The notes: a model not told the origin generated them from the letters alone. A DNA stretch of 64,000 nt from Pantoea sp. At-9b (GCF_000175935.2 NC_014837.1:1922001-1986000); one strand, 5' to 3'; shown: positions 9,476-19,838, counted from the first letter of the stretch. Numbers and translations are program-made.

Positions 9476-10458
9476 TTAAACGTCATCTGCCACTGATGAT
9501 TACTTTGCTGGTGTTTGTCGCCGGATATCTGTTCTGCCTCAGTCAGTTCCCCGGTTTCGCTTCCACGCGGGTGATTTGTAATATCCTGACGGATAACGCA
9601 TTTCTTGGCATTATTGCCGTCGGCATGACGTTTGTCATCCTGTCCGGCGGTATTGACCTGTCAGTGGGGGCGGTGATTGCTTTTACCGGCGTATTTCTCG
9701 CCCGGTTGATTGGTGATTACCATGTCGATCCTATACTGGCGTTTGCGCTGATCCTGGCGTTGGGGGCTGCCTTTGGTGCCATGATGGGCTGGTTGATCGA
9801 TGCGTTAAAAATCCCGGCGTTTATCATCACTCTCGCTGGCATGTTTTTCCTGCGTGGGTGCAGCTATCTGGTATCAGAAAACTCCATCCCCATCGACCAT
9901 CCGTTATATGTCACGCTGTCGAGTCTGGCATGGAAAATCCCCGGCGGTGGGCGCTTAAGCTTGCTGGCGGTGATAATGCTGGTGGTCGTGGTGGGTGGCA
10001 TTTTACTGGCGCATCGCACGCGTTTTGGTAATCAGGTGTATGCCATTGGCGGCAATCTGACGTCGGCCCAATTGATGGGGATCTCCACACGCGCCACCAC
10101 CATCAAAATTTATATGTTGTCGACCACCCTCGCAACACTGGCAGGCATTGTGTTCTCCATTTATACCTCGGCGGGGTATGCGCTGGCGGGGCTGGGTGTG
10201 GAGCTGGATGCCATCGCTTCGGTGGTGATTGGCGGTACGCTCCTGTCCGGCGGCGTGGGAACGGTGTTGGGTACGCTGTTTGGTGTGCTGATTCAGGGGT
10301 TGATTCAGACCTGGATTAACTTCGACGGTACTCTGAGTTCCTGGTGGACCAAAATCGCCATTGGCATCCTGTTGTTCGCTTTCATCGCGTTGCAACGTCT
10401 GTTAACGGTGATGTGGGATCGCCAGCAGAACGCACCGGTTAAACGCTTAACATCGTGA
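9472..10458 (+). CDS. yjfF: Sugar ABC transporter permease YjfF
   Basis: This 328-residue second permease of the importer begins MIKRHLPLMITLLVFVAGYL. It carries GVELDAIASVVIGGTLLSGG and WTKIAIGILLFAFIALQR, nearly superimposable on E. coli YjfF. The start is fixed by the ATGA overlap with ytfT; the frame is open further upstream but those residues are the out-of-frame end of ytfT. It completes the four-gene operon, so the importer should be functional. No galactofuranose-processing enzyme lies beside it. Confidence 0.95.
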   Translation: MIKRHLPLMITLLVFVAGYLFCLSQFPGFASTRVICNILTDNAFLGIIAVGMTFVILSGGIDLSVGAVIAFTGVFLARLIGDYHVDPILAFALILALGAAFGAMMGWLIDALKIPAFIITLAGMFFLRGCSYLVSENSIPIDHPLYVTLSSLAWKIPGGGRLSLLAVIMLVVVVGGILLAHRTRFGNQVYAIGGNLTSAQLMGISTRATTIKIYMLSTTLATLAGIVFSIYTSAGYALAGLGVELDAIASVVIGGTLLSGGVGTVLGTLFGVLIQGLIQTWINFDGTLSSWWTKIAIGILLFAFIALQRLLTVMWDRQQNAPVKRLTS

Positions 10459-10465
10459 TATTTCA

Positions 10466-10499
10466 TGCACAGGACGGCCATGAATGGCCGTCCATGCAC
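10466..10499 (+). terminator. Hairpin after yjfF
   Basis: GGACGGCCA-tgaa-TGGCCGTCC forms a perfect 9-bp stem with flanking TGCA-type complementarity. It lies just downstream of the last gene of the importer operon. There is no good T-run, so it may need Rho or act as an mRNA 3' end. Confidence 0.6.
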
Positions 10500-10643
10500 A
10501 AACACGGTGCTGCATTGTGAGTTTTTCCTGAATCAATTCTGAATTACTTATATCCCTCTGAGATTTCCCAGCCTTATATTTCAGTAGGATAGCGATTGTG
10601 TTAACGTCCGGCCATGTTGATCATCCTGGCAGGGACAACCTGA

Positions 10644-11573
10644 ATGAGTGCCACCGCCACACCCCATGATGCGTTATTCAAACGGTTTCTCAGCCATCAG
10701 GGTATCGCCAGGCAGTTCCTGGAAATTCACTTGCCACCGCGCCTACTTCAGCGCTGTGACCTCGACACATTGCAACTGATCCCAACCACATTTATAGAAC
10801 GGGACCTGAGTGCGCTCTATTCTGACGTGCTCATGTCGATGAAGATGGAGGGAGGTGAGGGATATATTTATGCCTTGATTGAGCATCAAAGCTCTCCCGA
10901 CAAGTTTATGACCCTGAGGATGATGCGCTATACCATCGCGGCGATGCAGCGCCACATTGATGAGGGGCATAGCGAGTTGCCGATCGTGGTGCCGATGCTG
11001 TTCTATCACGGTAAAACCAGTCCCTATCCTTACACGATGGACTGGCTATCTTCTTTTCGCGATCGGGAGCTGGCTACGCAAATCTTCTGCCAACCTTTTC
11101 CGCTGGTGGATGTCACTGTGCTTCCGGATGAGCAGATCATGACACACCGCGGCGTTGCCCGGCTGGAAATGGCGCATAAGATTGTACGCTTGCGCGACCT
11201 ACTGGAAAATATCGACCCAATGGCAACCTTGCTGGCGGTGGATTACAATGATGACCTGTCAATCGATGTCATCTTCTACCTGCTGCGACATGGCGATACG
11301 GATGATCAGGAGAAGGTGATTGATATACTGATGCAGGGCAAACCGCAACTAAAGGAACAGATTATGACTATTGAACAACAGTGGCGGCTGGAGTCACGTC
11401 TGGAAGGGCGGCAGGAAGGGCGAATGGAAGGGCGAATGGAAGGTCGAATGGAAGGACTTCAGGAAAGCCGACTGGAGATAGCGCGAAATATGCTTGCTGA
11501 AAAATTAGACCTTAAAACCATCAGCAAGGTTACCGGTTTAAGCGCAGGTGAGCTGCAACAACTGTGTTCCTGA
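10644..11573 (+). CDS. Rpn family recombination-promoting nuclease / putative transposase
   Basis: This 309-residue protein of the YhgA-like/Rpn family carries a PD-(D/E)XK nuclease core. Asp61 (YSDVLM) and Glu80-x-Gln82 (IEHQSS) are the expected metal-site residues. In E. coli, Rpn proteins cut DNA and have been linked to RecA-independent recombination and phage defence. The C-terminus has a run of RxEG repeats (residues about 248-273) and then a helical tail. An internal ATG at 11364 (codon 241) preceded by AAAGGA could make a separate 69-residue C-terminal protein. The gene is single, and its flanks show no transposon ends. It lies between two sugar loci in a block that interrupts E. coli gene order. 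Confidence 0.88.
   Translation: MSATATPHDALFKRFLSHQGIARQFLEIHLPPRLLQRCDLDTLQLIPTTFIERDLSALYSDVLMSMKMEGGEGYIYALIEHQSSPDKFMTLRMMRYTIAAMQRHIDEGHSELPIVVPMLFYHGKTSPYPYTMDWLSSFRDRELATQIFCQPFPLVDVTVLPDEQIMTHRGVARLEMAHKIVRLRDLLENIDPMATLLAVDYNDDLSIDVIFYLLRHGDTDDQEKVIDILMQGKPQLKEQIMTIEQQWRLESRLEGRQEGRMEGRMEGRMEGLQESRLEIARNMLAEKLDLKTISKVTGLSAGELQQLCS
11364..11573 (+). CDS. Possible internally started small Rpn C-terminal protein
   Basis: An in-frame ATG at codon 241 of the rpn gene follows AAAGGA with 7 bases of spacing, close to an ideal ribosome-binding site. The product would be 69 residues, starting MTIEQQWRLESRLEGRQEGR and holding the RxEG repeats plus the terminal helices. E. coli rpn genes are reported to encode such short C-terminal forms that inhibit the full-length nuclease. 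Internal translation here is inferred, not shown. Confidence 0.5.
   Translation: MTIEQQWRLESRLEGRQEGRMEGRMEGRMEGLQESRLEIARNMLAEKLDLKTISKVTGLSAGELQQLCS
11402..11460 (+). repeat. Short tandem GGAAGGGCGAAT-type repeats in rpn
   Basis: Four to five 12-base units encode successive GRxE/GRmE tetrapeptides. Units are nearly identical (ggaagggcgaat, ggaagggcgaat, ggaaggtcgaat), so copy number can change in frame by slippage. Confidence 0.85.
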
Positions 11574-11615
11574 AAAGATAGCGCCACAGTGCAGGTCTGT
11601 TCATCAGCGCGAATA

Positions 11616-11643
11616 ACCGGGTCGCGATTGATCGCAACCCGGT
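11616..11643. terminator. Strong hairpin downstream of araA, between convergent rpn and araA
   Basis: ACCGGGT-CGCGAT...ATCGCA-ACCCGGT forms a long stem with a tiny loop. It lies 16 bases beyond the araA stop and 43 bases beyond the rpn stop. It lacks a clear T-run and may serve both convergent transcripts. Confidence 0.55.
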
Positions 11644-11659
11644 ACTCACCAGAAAATCA

Positions 11660-13162
11660 TCAACGCATTAAGCGGTAATACGCCTCATTCCAACGCAGCG
11701 CATCTTTGAACGCCGGTAAACGCGTTTCCTCATCGATCACCAGCACTTCGATACCGTTCAGTTCGCCGTACAAATAGAGATCGTCGAGGTCCAGCGCCTG
11801 GCTGAACACTGTATGATGCGCGCCACCGGCCAAAATCCAGGCTTCAGACGCCGTTGCCAGTGATGGCTGTGCACGCCACAGCGCCCGTGCCACCGGCAGT
11901 TTCGGTAACGGTTTGGGCTGTTCAATGGCATCGACCACATTCACCAGCAGACGGAAGCGATCCCCCAGATCGATCACGCTCGCATTGACCGCACGTCCGG
12001 CTGGGGTAGAGAAAATCAGGCGTGCCGGATCGGCTTTGCCGCCAATACCGAGGAACTGCACATCAATCAGTGGTTTCTCTTCTTTGGCGATTGACGGGCA
12101 CACTTCCAGCATATGCGAACCCAGTACCAGGTCATTGCCAGGAGAGAAGTGGTAGGTGTAATCCTCCATAAATGAGGTGCCGCCCGCACGGTTGCCTGCC
12201 TGCACCTTCAGGATGTGTAACAACGCGGCGGTTTTCCAGTCGCCTTCACCGGCAAAACCATAGCCCTGACCCATCAGACGTTGTACCGCCAGACCCGGAA
12301 GTTGCGTCATGCCGTGTAGCGTCTGGAAGTTGGTGGTAAAGGCTTTACAGCCTTCACTATCAAGGAAACGTTTCAGACCGAGTTCGATACGCGCGGCATC
12401 CAGCACGTTCTGGCGTTTCTCACCGTTCACGGCCGCCACATCGCTGAAGCGATAATGGCTCTCGTATTCATCGATCAACGCGTTGACGTCGCCATCGCTG
12501 ATGCTGTTGACCACCTCGACCAAATCACCGACGCCCCAGCCATTCACTGCATAGCCGAACTGAATCTGCGCCGCCACTTTGTCACCTTCGGTCACCGCCA
12601 CTTCACGCATATTGTCGCCAAAGCGGGCGACTTTCAGCTGTTGGCTGGCCTGACGCGCCTGGGCGGCACGGACCCAGCGGCCAATGCGCTGCTGGCTCTC
12701 TTTATCCTGCCAGTGGCCGGTCACCACGCTGTGCTGGAGTCCCATGCGGGCACCGATGAAACCAAACTCGCGACCACCGTGTGCGGTCTGGTTCAGGTTC
12801 ATAAAATCCATATCCATGCTGTCCCATGGGATCTCAGCATTGAACTGGGTGTGGAATTGCAGCAACGGCTTGTTCAGGATGCTCAGGCCACCAATCCACA
12901 TTTTGGCCGGTGAAAAGGTGTGCAGCCAGGTAATGATGCCGATACATTCATTGGCGTGATTGGCTTCGCGGCACAGCGCCAGCGCTTCATCTGGTGACTT
13001 CACCAGCGGCTTCAGTACCAGTTGCAGGGGCAGGATGCCCGCCTGGTTGAGGCCGTCCATCACCTGACGCGCGTGCTGTTCCACCTGGCGTAACGTTTCC
13101 GCCCCGTAGAGGTGTTGCGTACCAATGACAAACCACACCTGTTGTGTGTTGTGCTGTTCCAT
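11660..13162 (-). CDS. araA: L-arabinose isomerase
   Basis: This 500-residue enzyme, the same length as E. coli AraA, converts L-arabinose to L-ribulose in the cytoplasm. It is recognised from the start ([13 protein letters not shown]) and from the metal/catalytic positions: [33 protein letters not shown] and GGAHHTVFS hold the expected Glu and His residues. It lies 12 bases after araB and is co-transcribed with it. In E. coli the third gene of the operon is araD; here araA is followed by a hairpin and the convergent rpn gene. The 4-epimerase must therefore be encoded elsewhere or replaced. Confidence 0.97.
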   Translation of the reverse strand: MEQHNTQQVWFVIGTQHLYGAETLRQVEQHARQVMDGLNQAGILPLQLVLKPLVKSPDEALALCREANHANECIGIITWLHTFSPAKMWIGGLSILNKPLLQFHTQFNAEIPWDSMDMDFMNLNQTAHGGREFGFIGARMGLQHSVVTGHWQDKESQQRIGRWVRAAQARQASQQLKVARFGDNMREVAVTEGDKVAAQIQFGYAVNGWGVGDLVEVVNSISDGDVNALIDEYESHYRFSDVAAVNGEKRQNVLDAARIELGLKRFLDSEGCKAFTTNFQTLHGMTQLPGLAVQRLMGQGYGFAGEGDWKTAALLHILKVQAGNRAGGTSFMEDYTYHFSPGNDLVLGSHMLEVCPSIAKEEKPLIDVQFLGIGGKADPARLIFSTPAGRAVNASVIDLGDRFRLLVNVVDAIEQPKPLPKLPVARALWRAQPSLATASEAWILAGGAHHTVFSQALDLDDLYLYGELNGIEVLVIDEETRLPAFKDALRWNEAYYRLMR

Positions 13163-13174
13163 AAAACCACTCCT

Positions 13175-14860
13175 TCACTTAGCGGAAACGGTGCGTGCGG
13201 CATACTGCGGTTCAGCGGCCTGGCACCAATGTTGATAGCGTTTATAAAGTTGCTGATAGCGTGCCACGCGCTGGCTGTCTGGTTGCAGCGTGACGTCGAT
13301 CGGGCTGGCCATCACCTGCTGGGCTGCCGGGACATCGGCATAGACCTGCGCGGCAACGGCGGCAAAAATAGCGGCACCAAGGGCGCAGCATTCATCGGAG
13401 GCGACAATATCCAACGGTCGGTTCATCACATCACAGCAGGCCTGCATGATGGCTGGGGATTTGCGCGCAATACCGCCGAGGGTGAGTACGTTCTCCACCG
13501 GGATCTGCTGCTGCTCGAAACACTCCATAATCGCGCGTGCACCGAAGGCGGTCGCGGCGATCAGTCCGCCAAACAAGGCCGGAGCATCAGTGCCGAGATT
13601 CAGGTCGGTAATCACCCCTTTCAGACGCTGGTTAGCATCCGGGGTACGACGTCCGTTGAACCAGTCCAGCACCACCGGCAGATGGTCGAGTTGCGGATCG
13701 GCAGCCCAGGCTTCAGTCAGTTGACGGATGAGATCTTTTTGCAGGCTCTCCAGCTGGGCGCGCAGCTCAGGATGTTGTTGCGCCGCCTGTTGCAGCGGCC
13801 AGCCGAGCAGACGGCTGAACCAGGCATAAATATCACCGAAGGCGGATTGTCCGGCTTCGCAGCCAATGGCTCCCGGCACGACGCTGCCATCCACCTGACC
13901 GCAGATACCTTTAATCGCGCGCTCTCCGACTTTGTCACTGTCGGCAATCAAAATGTCGCAGGTTGAGGTGCCAATCACTTTTACCAGGGTATAAGGTTGT
14001 GCACCGGCCCCGACGGCACCCATATGGCAGTCAAAGGCACCGCCCGACAACACCACCTGCTGGGACAAACCGAGGCGTTGTGCCCATTCGGCGCTCAACG
14101 TGCCGACCGGGATATCTGCCGTCCAGGTATCGGTAAATAAGGGATAGTCGAGCTGTTCGGTCAGTAGTGGATCGAGCGCGTTGAGGAAATCGGCAGGTGG
14201 CAGACCTTGCCAGTCCGGGTGCCAGAGCGATTTATGCCCGGCAGCGCAACGGCCACGACGCAGTTGGTGCGGTGCCGTGGTGCCGCTCAATAGCGCCGGA
14301 ACCCAGTCACACAGCTCCACCCAGGAGACGGCCGCGTCGCGTACCGCAGCATCTTCCCGCGAAACGTGCAGAATTTTGGCCCAGAACCACTCAGACGAAT
14401 AAATGCCGCCAATATAGCGGGTGTAATCGGTGAAGCGGCCGCTGTGGCAAAGCTGGTTGATCGCTTCGGCTTCTTCTATGGCGGTGTGATCTTTCCACAG
14501 CACAAACATGGCGTTGGGGTTGTCGGCGAACTCAGGACGTAACGCCAGCACCTTGCCTTCGCGGTCGATCGGTGCTGGGGTCGAACCGGTGCTGTCGACG
14601 CCAATGCCGACTACCGCGGCACGCTGTTCGGGGTTGAGTGCCTGTACCACGGCAACCAGTGCCTGTTCCAGTGCATCAATATAGTCCTGCGGATGATGGC
14701 GAAAGCGGTTGGCATGCGCATCGCAAAACAATCCTTTGGCCCAGCGCGGATAGTTGACCACCGCTTTTTCCAGTTCTTTGCCACTTTGGCAATCCACGGC
14801 CAGGGCTCGGACAGAATCGCTGCCAAAATCCAGCCCGATGGTGATAGCGCCAGCGCCCAT
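13175..14860 (-). CDS. araB: L-ribulokinase
   Basis: This 561-residue FGGY-family sugar kinase phosphorylates L-ribulose to L-ribulose 5-phosphate. The N-terminal phosphate loop is [15 protein letters not shown]. The C-terminal half carries [23 protein letters not shown], typical of ribulokinases, and [17 protein letters not shown]. It is the first gene of araBA and is divergent from araFGH across a 367-base control region. The start ATG at 14860 is supported by AGGAGAATTTC just upstream. The length is close to E. coli AraB (566). Induction by AraC with arabinose is expected. Confidence 0.96.
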   Translation of the reverse strand: MGAGAITIGLDFGSDSVRALAVDCQSGKELEKAVVNYPRWAKGLFCDAHANRFRHHPQDYIDALEQALVAVVQALNPEQRAAVVGIGVDSTGSTPAPIDREGKVLALRPEFADNPNAMFVLWKDHTAIEEAEAINQLCHSGRFTDYTRYIGGIYSSEWFWAKILHVSREDAAVRDAAVSWVELCDWVPALLSGTTAPHQLRRGRCAAGHKSLWHPDWQGLPPADFLNALDPLLTEQLDYPLFTDTWTADIPVGTLSAEWAQRLGLSQQVVLSGGAFDCHMGAVGAGAQPYTLVKVIGTSTCDILIADSDKVGERAIKGICGQVDGSVVPGAIGCEAGQSAFGDIYAWFSRLLGWPLQQAAQQHPELRAQLESLQKDLIRQLTEAWAADPQLDHLPVVLDWFNGRRTPDANQRLKGVITDLNLGTDAPALFGGLIAATAFGARAIMECFEQQQIPVENVLTLGGIARKSPAIMQACCDVMNRPLDIVASDECCALGAAIFAAVAAQVYADVPAAQQVMASPIDVTLQPDSQRVARYQQLYKRYQHWCQAAEPQYAARTVSAK

Positions 14861-15227
14861 TGAAATTCTCCTGTGTCATTTATCTGTGTGTATCCTGGAA
14901 TGGGTGGGCTGGAGCGGTTAGTCATCCCCGGCTGAGAATATGCACTTTTCTGCCATCAGCAGCCATTTCGTGATCCACTGCAAAAGTTAATGACCGGTTA
15001 ATTTTGCTGAATATATGGATGTTTTTGTCGTCGTTCCGGGATGTGATACCGCTCTACATTTTTTGGCGCTTTTCCCGCTACAACTAGCCCAGCGTTTGCA
15101 CAGCCTTTGTACAAACCTTGCTCTAACGCGCTGATTTTTCGCTGTACCCGCAAGAGAAATCAGAGTGGTAGCGCTTACACCGATTCGTTTATTGCACGCT
15201 AAAAACACCATTGTGCCGGAGAGCATC
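14861..15227. promoter_or_regulatory. Divergent ara control region (araB / araF)
   Basis: This 367-base gene-free stretch separates araB and araF. TATGGATGTTTTTGTCG (15014-15030) resembles the reverse of an AraC half-site (TATGGAN7GCTA), perfect over its first seven bases. TGTGATACC (15042 on) is a CRP half-site with a weak right arm (CTACATTT). TAGCGCTTAC at 15169 could be a second AraC half-site. I could not assign -35/-10 boxes with confidence. Confidence 0.45.
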
Positions 15228-16211
15228 ATGCATAAATTCACTAAAGCGCTGGCGGCGGTTGGTCTCGCCGCGGTTATGTCACATTCCGCTATCGCCGAGA
15301 CGATGAAGCTCGGTTTTCTCGTCAAACAACCGGAGGAACCCTGGTTTCAGACTGAGTGGCGTTTCGCCGATAAAGCTGGCAAAGATCTGGGTTTTGAAGT
15401 GATCAAAATCGCCGTGCCGGATGGCGAAAAAACCCTGAATGCGATCGATAGCCTGGCCGCCAGCGGCGCGAAAGGTTTCGTCATCTGTACGCCGGACCCG
15501 AAACTGGGCTCGGCGATCATGGCGAAAGCGCGCAGTTACGATCTGAAGGTCATTGCGGTTGACGATCAGTTCGTCAATGCCAAAGGCAAGCCGATGGATA
15601 CCGTGCCACTGGTGATGATGGCCGCGACCAAAATCGGCGAGCGTCAGGGCCAGGAACTGTATAAAGAGATGCAGAAACGTGGCTGGGATGTGAAAGAAAC
15701 CGGCGTGATGGCGATCACCGCGAATGAACTGGACACTGCCCGTCGCCGTACTTCCGGTTCCATGGATGCGTTAAAAGCGGCAGGTTTCCCGGCTGCGCAA
15801 ATCTACCAGGTTCCGACTAAATCCAACGATATCCCGGGCGCATTTGACGCCGGTAACTCGCTGCTGGTGCAGCACCCGAAAGTAAAACACTGGCTGATCA
15901 TCGGTATGAATGACAACACCGTGTTGGGCGGCGTGCGCGCCACCGAAGGTCAGGGCTTTAAGGCACCAGACGTGATCGGTATTGGTATCAACGGGGTGGA
16001 CGCGGTGAGCGAGCTGTCGAAAGGGGAGCCGACCGGCTTCTATGGTTCGCTGCTGCCCAGCCCGGACGTACACGGCTATAAAAGCAGCCAGATGCTGTAT
16101 GACTGGGTAACCAAAGGGAAAGAACCGGCGAAGTTTACTGAAGTGACCGACGTGGTGCTGATCACCCGCGATAACTTCAAAACTGAGCTGGCGAAAAAAG
16201 GGCTGATGTAA
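15228..16211 (+). CDS. araF: L-arabinose ABC transporter, periplasmic binding protein
   Basis: This 327-residue high-affinity arabinose-binding protein has a signal peptide of about 23 residues (MHKFTKALAAVGLAAVMSHS, ending AIA before ETMKLGFLVK). The mature protein follows AraF closely: KQPEEPWFQTEWRFAD near the N-terminus, TANELDTARRRTSGSMDAL, and GMNDNTVLGGVRATEGQG in the hinge region. I chose the ATG at 15228 because it begins the signal peptide; the 21 upstream in-frame codons are not family-like. It is the first gene of araFGH. A large hairpin after the gene separates it from araG. Confidence 0.96.
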   Translation: MHKFTKALAAVGLAAVMSHSAIAETMKLGFLVKQPEEPWFQTEWRFADKAGKDLGFEVIKIAVPDGEKTLNAIDSLAASGAKGFVICTPDPKLGSAIMAKARSYDLKVIAVDDQFVNAKGKPMDTVPLVMMAATKIGERQGQELYKEMQKRGWDVKETGVMAITANELDTARRRTSGSMDALKAAGFPAAQIYQVPTKSNDIPGAFDAGNSLLVQHPKVKHWLIIGMNDNTVLGGVRATEGQGFKAPDVIGIGINGVDAVSELSKGEPTGFYGSLLPSPDVHGYKSSQMLYDWVTKGKEPAKFTEVTDVVLITRDNFKTELAKKGLM

Positions 16212-16228
16212 GTCGCCAAACCACAAGT

Positions 16229-16276
16229 GCGCTTATCCCCAGGCGCTTGATGGCCTGAGCCACCTGGGATAAGCGC
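16229..16276 (+). terminator. Hairpin between araF and araG
   Basis: GCGCTTATCCC(C)AGG pairs with CCTGGGATAAGCGC across a 19-base loop. There is no T-run. The position fits an mRNA-stabilising element or partial terminator that raises araF expression over araGH. Confidence 0.65.
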
Positions 16277-16324
16277 GCTGCTTAAGCCGTTGCGCACGAA
16301 GTATGTAGGCATAGAGGAGTCTCC

Positions 16325-17845
16325 ATGAACACTGATCCCGCTTTTCTGTCGTTTCATGGCATCAGCAAAACGTTCCCTGGCGTTAAAGCGTTACAGGATA
16401 TCTCGTTCAGTTGCCGCGCCGGTGAGGTGCATGCGCTGATGGGCGAAAACGGCGCGGGCAAATCCACGCTGTTGAAAATTCTCAGCGGCAGCTACCAGCC
16501 AAGCGCCGGTGAGATCCACATCAAAGGCCAGCCGGTACGTTTTAATCACACCACCGAAGCGCTGGACGCGGGCGTGGCGATTATCTATCAGGAGCTGCAT
16601 CTGGTGCCGGAAATGAGCGTGGCAGAGAACATCTACCTCGGTCAGATTCCGCATCGTCACGGTCTGGTGAACCGCAAACTGCTGCGTTATGAGGCAGGGT
16701 TACAACTTAAAAATCTCGGCATGGATATCGATCCGGATATGCCGCTGAAGTACCTGTCGCTCGGCCAGTGGCAGATGGTGGAAATCGCCAAAGCACTGGC
16801 ACGCAACGCGCGCATTATTGCCTTCGATGAACCCACCAGCTCGTTGTCAGCGCGCGAGATTGAACATCTGTTCCGCGTCATCCGTCAGTTGCGTGAGCAG
16901 GGACGGGTGGTGCTGTATGTTTCGCATCGTATGGAAGAGATTTTTGCTCTGAGTGACGCCATTACCGTGTTTAAAGATGGCCGTTACGTCCGTACCTTCA
17001 CCGATATGCACAACACTCACCATGAAGACCTGGTACAGGCGATGGTGGGCCGCAATCTGGGGGATATCTATGGTTACGCGCCACGTGATTTGGGCCCCGT
17101 GCGTTTGCAGCTGGACCAGGTGGAGGCGCAGGGTGTGCGTATGCCCATTTCGCTAGAGGTGCGGGCCGGTGAAATTGTCGGGTTGTTCGGTCTGGTGGGA
17201 GCGGGCCGTAGTGAATTGATGAAGGGGCTGTTTGGTGCCACCCGCCTGCGTGGCGGCAGCGTGTCACTGGACGGCAAAAAGCTCAACATTCGTCAACCGA
17301 TCGATGCGATCCGTGCCGGGATTATGTTGTGTCCGGAAGATCGTAAAGCCGAAGGGATCATCCCGGTGCACTCGGTACGCGACAACATCAATATCAGCGC
17401 GCGCCGCCACAATCTCACCGCCGGTTGTCTGATTAAGCCGGGGTGGGAAGCGAAAAACGCCGACAGCCATATCCGCTCGCTCAATATCAAAACCCCGCAT
17501 GCGCAACAGCTGATTATGAACCTGTCCGGCGGCAACCAGCAGAAGGCGATTCTTGGCCGCTGGCTGTCGGAGGAGATGAACGTGATCCTGCTGGATGAAC
17601 CGACGCGTGGCATTGATGTCGGTGCCAAACATGAGATTTATAACCTGATTTATCAACTGGCAAACAAAGGTATTGCCGTGTTGTTTGCTTCCAGCGATTT
17701 ACCTGAAGTGATGGGCCTTGCTGACCGTATCGTGGTGATGCGCGAAGGTGAAATTGCCGGTGAACTGCCACACGACCGTGCCACGGAACAGCTGACGCTG
17801 GGCCTGGCGATGCCGAAAACGACTCAAGCGGCCGCCGTGGCCTGA
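16325..17845 (+). CDS. araG: L-arabinose ABC transporter, dual ATPase
   Basis: This 506-residue protein has two fused ABC domains. The first half carries Walker [10 protein letters not shown] and Walker [11 protein letters not shown]. In the second half the Walker A is degenerate (GLVGAGRSE), followed by signature [14 protein letters not shown] and Walker [11 protein letters not shown]. It energises arabinose import with AraF and AraH. GAGGAG precedes the ATG at 16325. It resembles YtfR upstream in the window in architecture, but the two are clearly separate paralogues. Confidence 0.96.
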   Translation: MNTDPAFLSFHGISKTFPGVKALQDISFSCRAGEVHALMGENGAGKSTLLKILSGSYQPSAGEIHIKGQPVRFNHTTEALDAGVAIIYQELHLVPEMSVAENIYLGQIPHRHGLVNRKLLRYEAGLQLKNLGMDIDPDMPLKYLSLGQWQMVEIAKALARNARIIAFDEPTSSLSAREIEHLFRVIRQLREQGRVVLYVSHRMEEIFALSDAITVFKDGRYVRTFTDMHNTHHEDLVQAMVGRNLGDIYGYAPRDLGPVRLQLDQVEAQGVRMPISLEVRAGEIVGLFGLVGAGRSELMKGLFGATRLRGGSVSLDGKKLNIRQPIDAIRAGIMLCPEDRKAEGIIPVHSVRDNINISARRHNLTAGCLIKPGWEAKNADSHIRSLNIKTPHAQQLIMNLSGGNQQKAILGRWLSEEMNVILLDEPTRGIDVGAKHEIYNLIYQLANKGIAVLFASSDLPEVMGLADRIVVMREGEIAGELPHDRATEQLTLGLAMPKTTQAAAVA

Positions 17846-17862
17846 TGTAAAGGAGAGCAATT

Positions 17863-18849
17863 ATGGCTTCATCTACCACTTCTAATACGCCACCTGCGCA
17901 GCGCAGCGGCCTGCAACTGGGGCGTATCTGGGATAATTTCGGCATGTTGGTGGTGTTCGCGCTGCTGTTTATTGCCTGTACCATTTTTGTTCCCAACTTC
18001 GGCTCCTTTATCAATATGAAAGGGCTGGGGTTGGCGATGTCGATGTCCGGGATGGTGGCGTGCGGCATGCTGTTTTGCCTCGCCTCCGGCGATTTTGACC
18101 TGTCGGTGGCCTCGGTTATCGCCTGTGCAGGTGTGGTGACGGCGGTGGTGATCAACCTCACCGAAAGTTTGTGGATTGGGGTCGCGGCAGGGTTACTGCT
18201 GGGTATGGCGACCGGCTTTATCAACGGTTTCGTTATCGCGCGGCTGAAGATCAATGCGTTGATCACCACGCTGGCGACCATGCAGATTGTGCGCGGTCTG
18301 GCTTATATCTTCTCAGACGGTAAAGCGGTGGGGATCGAAGATGAACGTTTCTTCGCCCTCGGCTATGCCAACTGGTTTGGCTTACCGGCCCCGATCTGGC
18401 TGACTATCGCCACCATGATCGTGTTCGGCTTTCTGCTGAATAAAACCACCTTTGGCCGCAACACGCTGGCGATTGGCGGGAACGAGGAAGCGGCGCGCCT
18501 CGCCGGGGTGCCGGTGGTGCGTACCCGTATCATCATCTTTATCCTTTCCGGACTGGTGTCGGCAGCGGCCGGTATCATTCTGGCCTCGCGTATGACCAGC
18601 GGTCAGCCGATGACCTCGCTGGGATACGAGTTGATCGTCATCTCGGCCTGCGTGTTGGGTGGGGTGTCGTTGAAAGGGGGCATCGGCAAGATTTCCTACG
18701 TGGTTGCCGGGGTGCTGATCCTCGGGACGGTTGAGAATGCGATGAATCTCCTGAATATTTCGCCCTTCTCACAGTATGTGGTACGCGGTTTGATATTGTT
18801 AGCAGCGGTGATTTTTGACCGCTACAAACAGAAAAATAAAGCCGCCTGA
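17863..18849 (+). CDS. araH: L-arabinose ABC transporter permease
   Basis: This 328-residue CUT2 permease presumably forms a homodimer channel for arabinose. The family landmarks are MSGMVACGMLFCLASGDFDL, then GRNTLAIGGNEEAARLAGV and ISACVLGGVSLKGGIGKIS. It starts 17 bases after araG with AAGGAGA in front. A GC-rich hairpin follows the stop, ahead of araC. Its close similarity to E. coli AraH makes the substrate assignment strong. Confidence 0.96.
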   Translation: MASSTTSNTPPAQRSGLQLGRIWDNFGMLVVFALLFIACTIFVPNFGSFINMKGLGLAMSMSGMVACGMLFCLASGDFDLSVASVIACAGVVTAVVINLTESLWIGVAAGLLLGMATGFINGFVIARLKINALITTLATMQIVRGLAYIFSDGKAVGIEDERFFALGYANWFGLPAPIWLTIATMIVFGFLLNKTTFGRNTLAIGGNEEAARLAGVPVVRTRIIIFILSGLVSAAAGIILASRMTSGQPMTSLGYELIVISACVLGGVSLKGGIGKISYVVAGVLILGTVENAMNLLNISPFSQYVVRGLILLAAVIFDRYKQKNKAA

Positions 18850-18863
18850 ATCGGTGAACAGCA

Positions 18864-18885
18864 CGGGACGGCGCAGGCCGTCCCG
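18864..18885 (+). terminator. Hairpin between araH and araC
   Basis: CGGGACGGC-gca-GGCCGTCCCG stem, 15 bases after araH. It lacks a T-run, so some read-through into araC is likely. Confidence 0.6.
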
Positions 18886-18920
18886 CTACGGTAATCAATC
18901 ACGCGAAAAGTGAGGGCATT

Positions 18921-19838
18921 ATGTACCACCGTGAACCCCCTGTGGCACAACAAAACCCGTTACTGCCGGGCTACCCTTTTAATGCCTGGCTGGTGGCCGG
19001 GCTAACGCCGATTACCGCCGATGGCCCGCTCGATTTTTTTATCGACCGTCCGCTCGGTATGAAAGGCTATATCCTCAACCTGACCATCAAGGGTGAAGGC
19101 CGGGTATTTGATGGCGAACAGTCATTCGACTGCCTGCCAGGCGATATGCTGCTGTTTCAGCCGAAAACCCCGCATTATTATGGCCGTGCGCCAGACAGCC
19201 CATGCTGGTTCCATCGCTGGGTCTATTTCCGCCCACGTGCTTACTGGACCGACTGGCTGCAATGGCAGGATGAAACCCAGGGTGTCGGGCGCTTGCGTCT
19301 GCCGGAAGCACAGCGCGCAGAATTTGACCGTCTGTTTGCCAGCATTGAACAGACCCATAACTCCGGACGGCGCTTCGCCGAAGAACTGGCGATGAACCTG
19401 CTGGAGCGGCTGTTATTGCGTGCGGTGGAAGAAGATCCGCGCAGCCATCAGCAAATTCGCGATCCACGCGTGATTGAAGCCTGCCAGTATGTGACCAATC
19501 ATCTGGCCAGCGAGGTAAAAATCGAAGAAGTGGCGCGTCATGTCTGTCTGTCGCCGTCGCGTCTGGCCCACCTGTTCCGTGAGCAGATGGGGATTAACCT
19601 ACTGCGCTGGCGTGAAGATCAGCGCGTGATCCGCGCGAAATTGCTGTTGCAGACCACCCAGGAACCGATCGCGTCCGTGGGGCGTGAAGTGGGCTATGAT
19701 GACCAGCTGTATTTCTCGCGGGTGTTCCGCAAACGCGTCGGTGTCAGCCCGAGTGATTTCCGCCGTCGTAGTCAGGATGCGCACGATGCGCTGGTGGCGC
19801 AAGAGAGCTGGCAACCGGCACGGAGTGCGATATCCTGA
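18921..19838 (+). CDS. araC: Arabinose operon regulator AraC
   Basis: This 305-residue regulator has an N-terminal arabinose-binding cupin ([15 protein letters not shown], then [18 protein letters not shown]). The C-terminal double helix-turn-helix includes [20 protein letters not shown] and [20 protein letters not shown]. It should activate araBA and araFGH when arabinose is present. In E. coli araC is divergent from araBAD; here it sits at the end of araFGH in the same direction. It may therefore be partly co-transcribed with the importer, giving positive feedback. The C-terminal tail is somewhat longer than in E. coli AraC (292 residues). Confidence 0.96.
   Translation: MYHREPPVAQQNPLLPGYPFNAWLVAGLTPITADGPLDFFIDRPLGMKGYILNLTIKGEGRVFDGEQSFDCLPGDMLLFQPKTPHYYGRAPDSPCWFHRWVYFRPRAYWTDWLQWQDETQGVGRLRLPEAQRAEFDRLFASIEQTHNSGRRFAEELAMNLLERLLLRAVEEDPRSHQQIRDPRVIEACQYVTNHLASEVKIEEVARHVCLSPSRLAHLFREQMGINLLRWREDQRVIRAKLLLQTTQEPIASVGREVGYDDQLYFSRVFRKRVGVSPSDFRRRSQDAHDALVAQESWQPARSAIS

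Noticed and set aside
11402..11460. Short tandem repeats in rpn as a regulatory array
   Set aside because: They keep the reading frame and encode RxEG tetrapeptides, so they are protein repeats.
10644..11573. The rpn gene as an insertion sequence
   Set aside because: No terminal inverted repeats or target duplications are visible; the 'putative transposase' label is only a family name.
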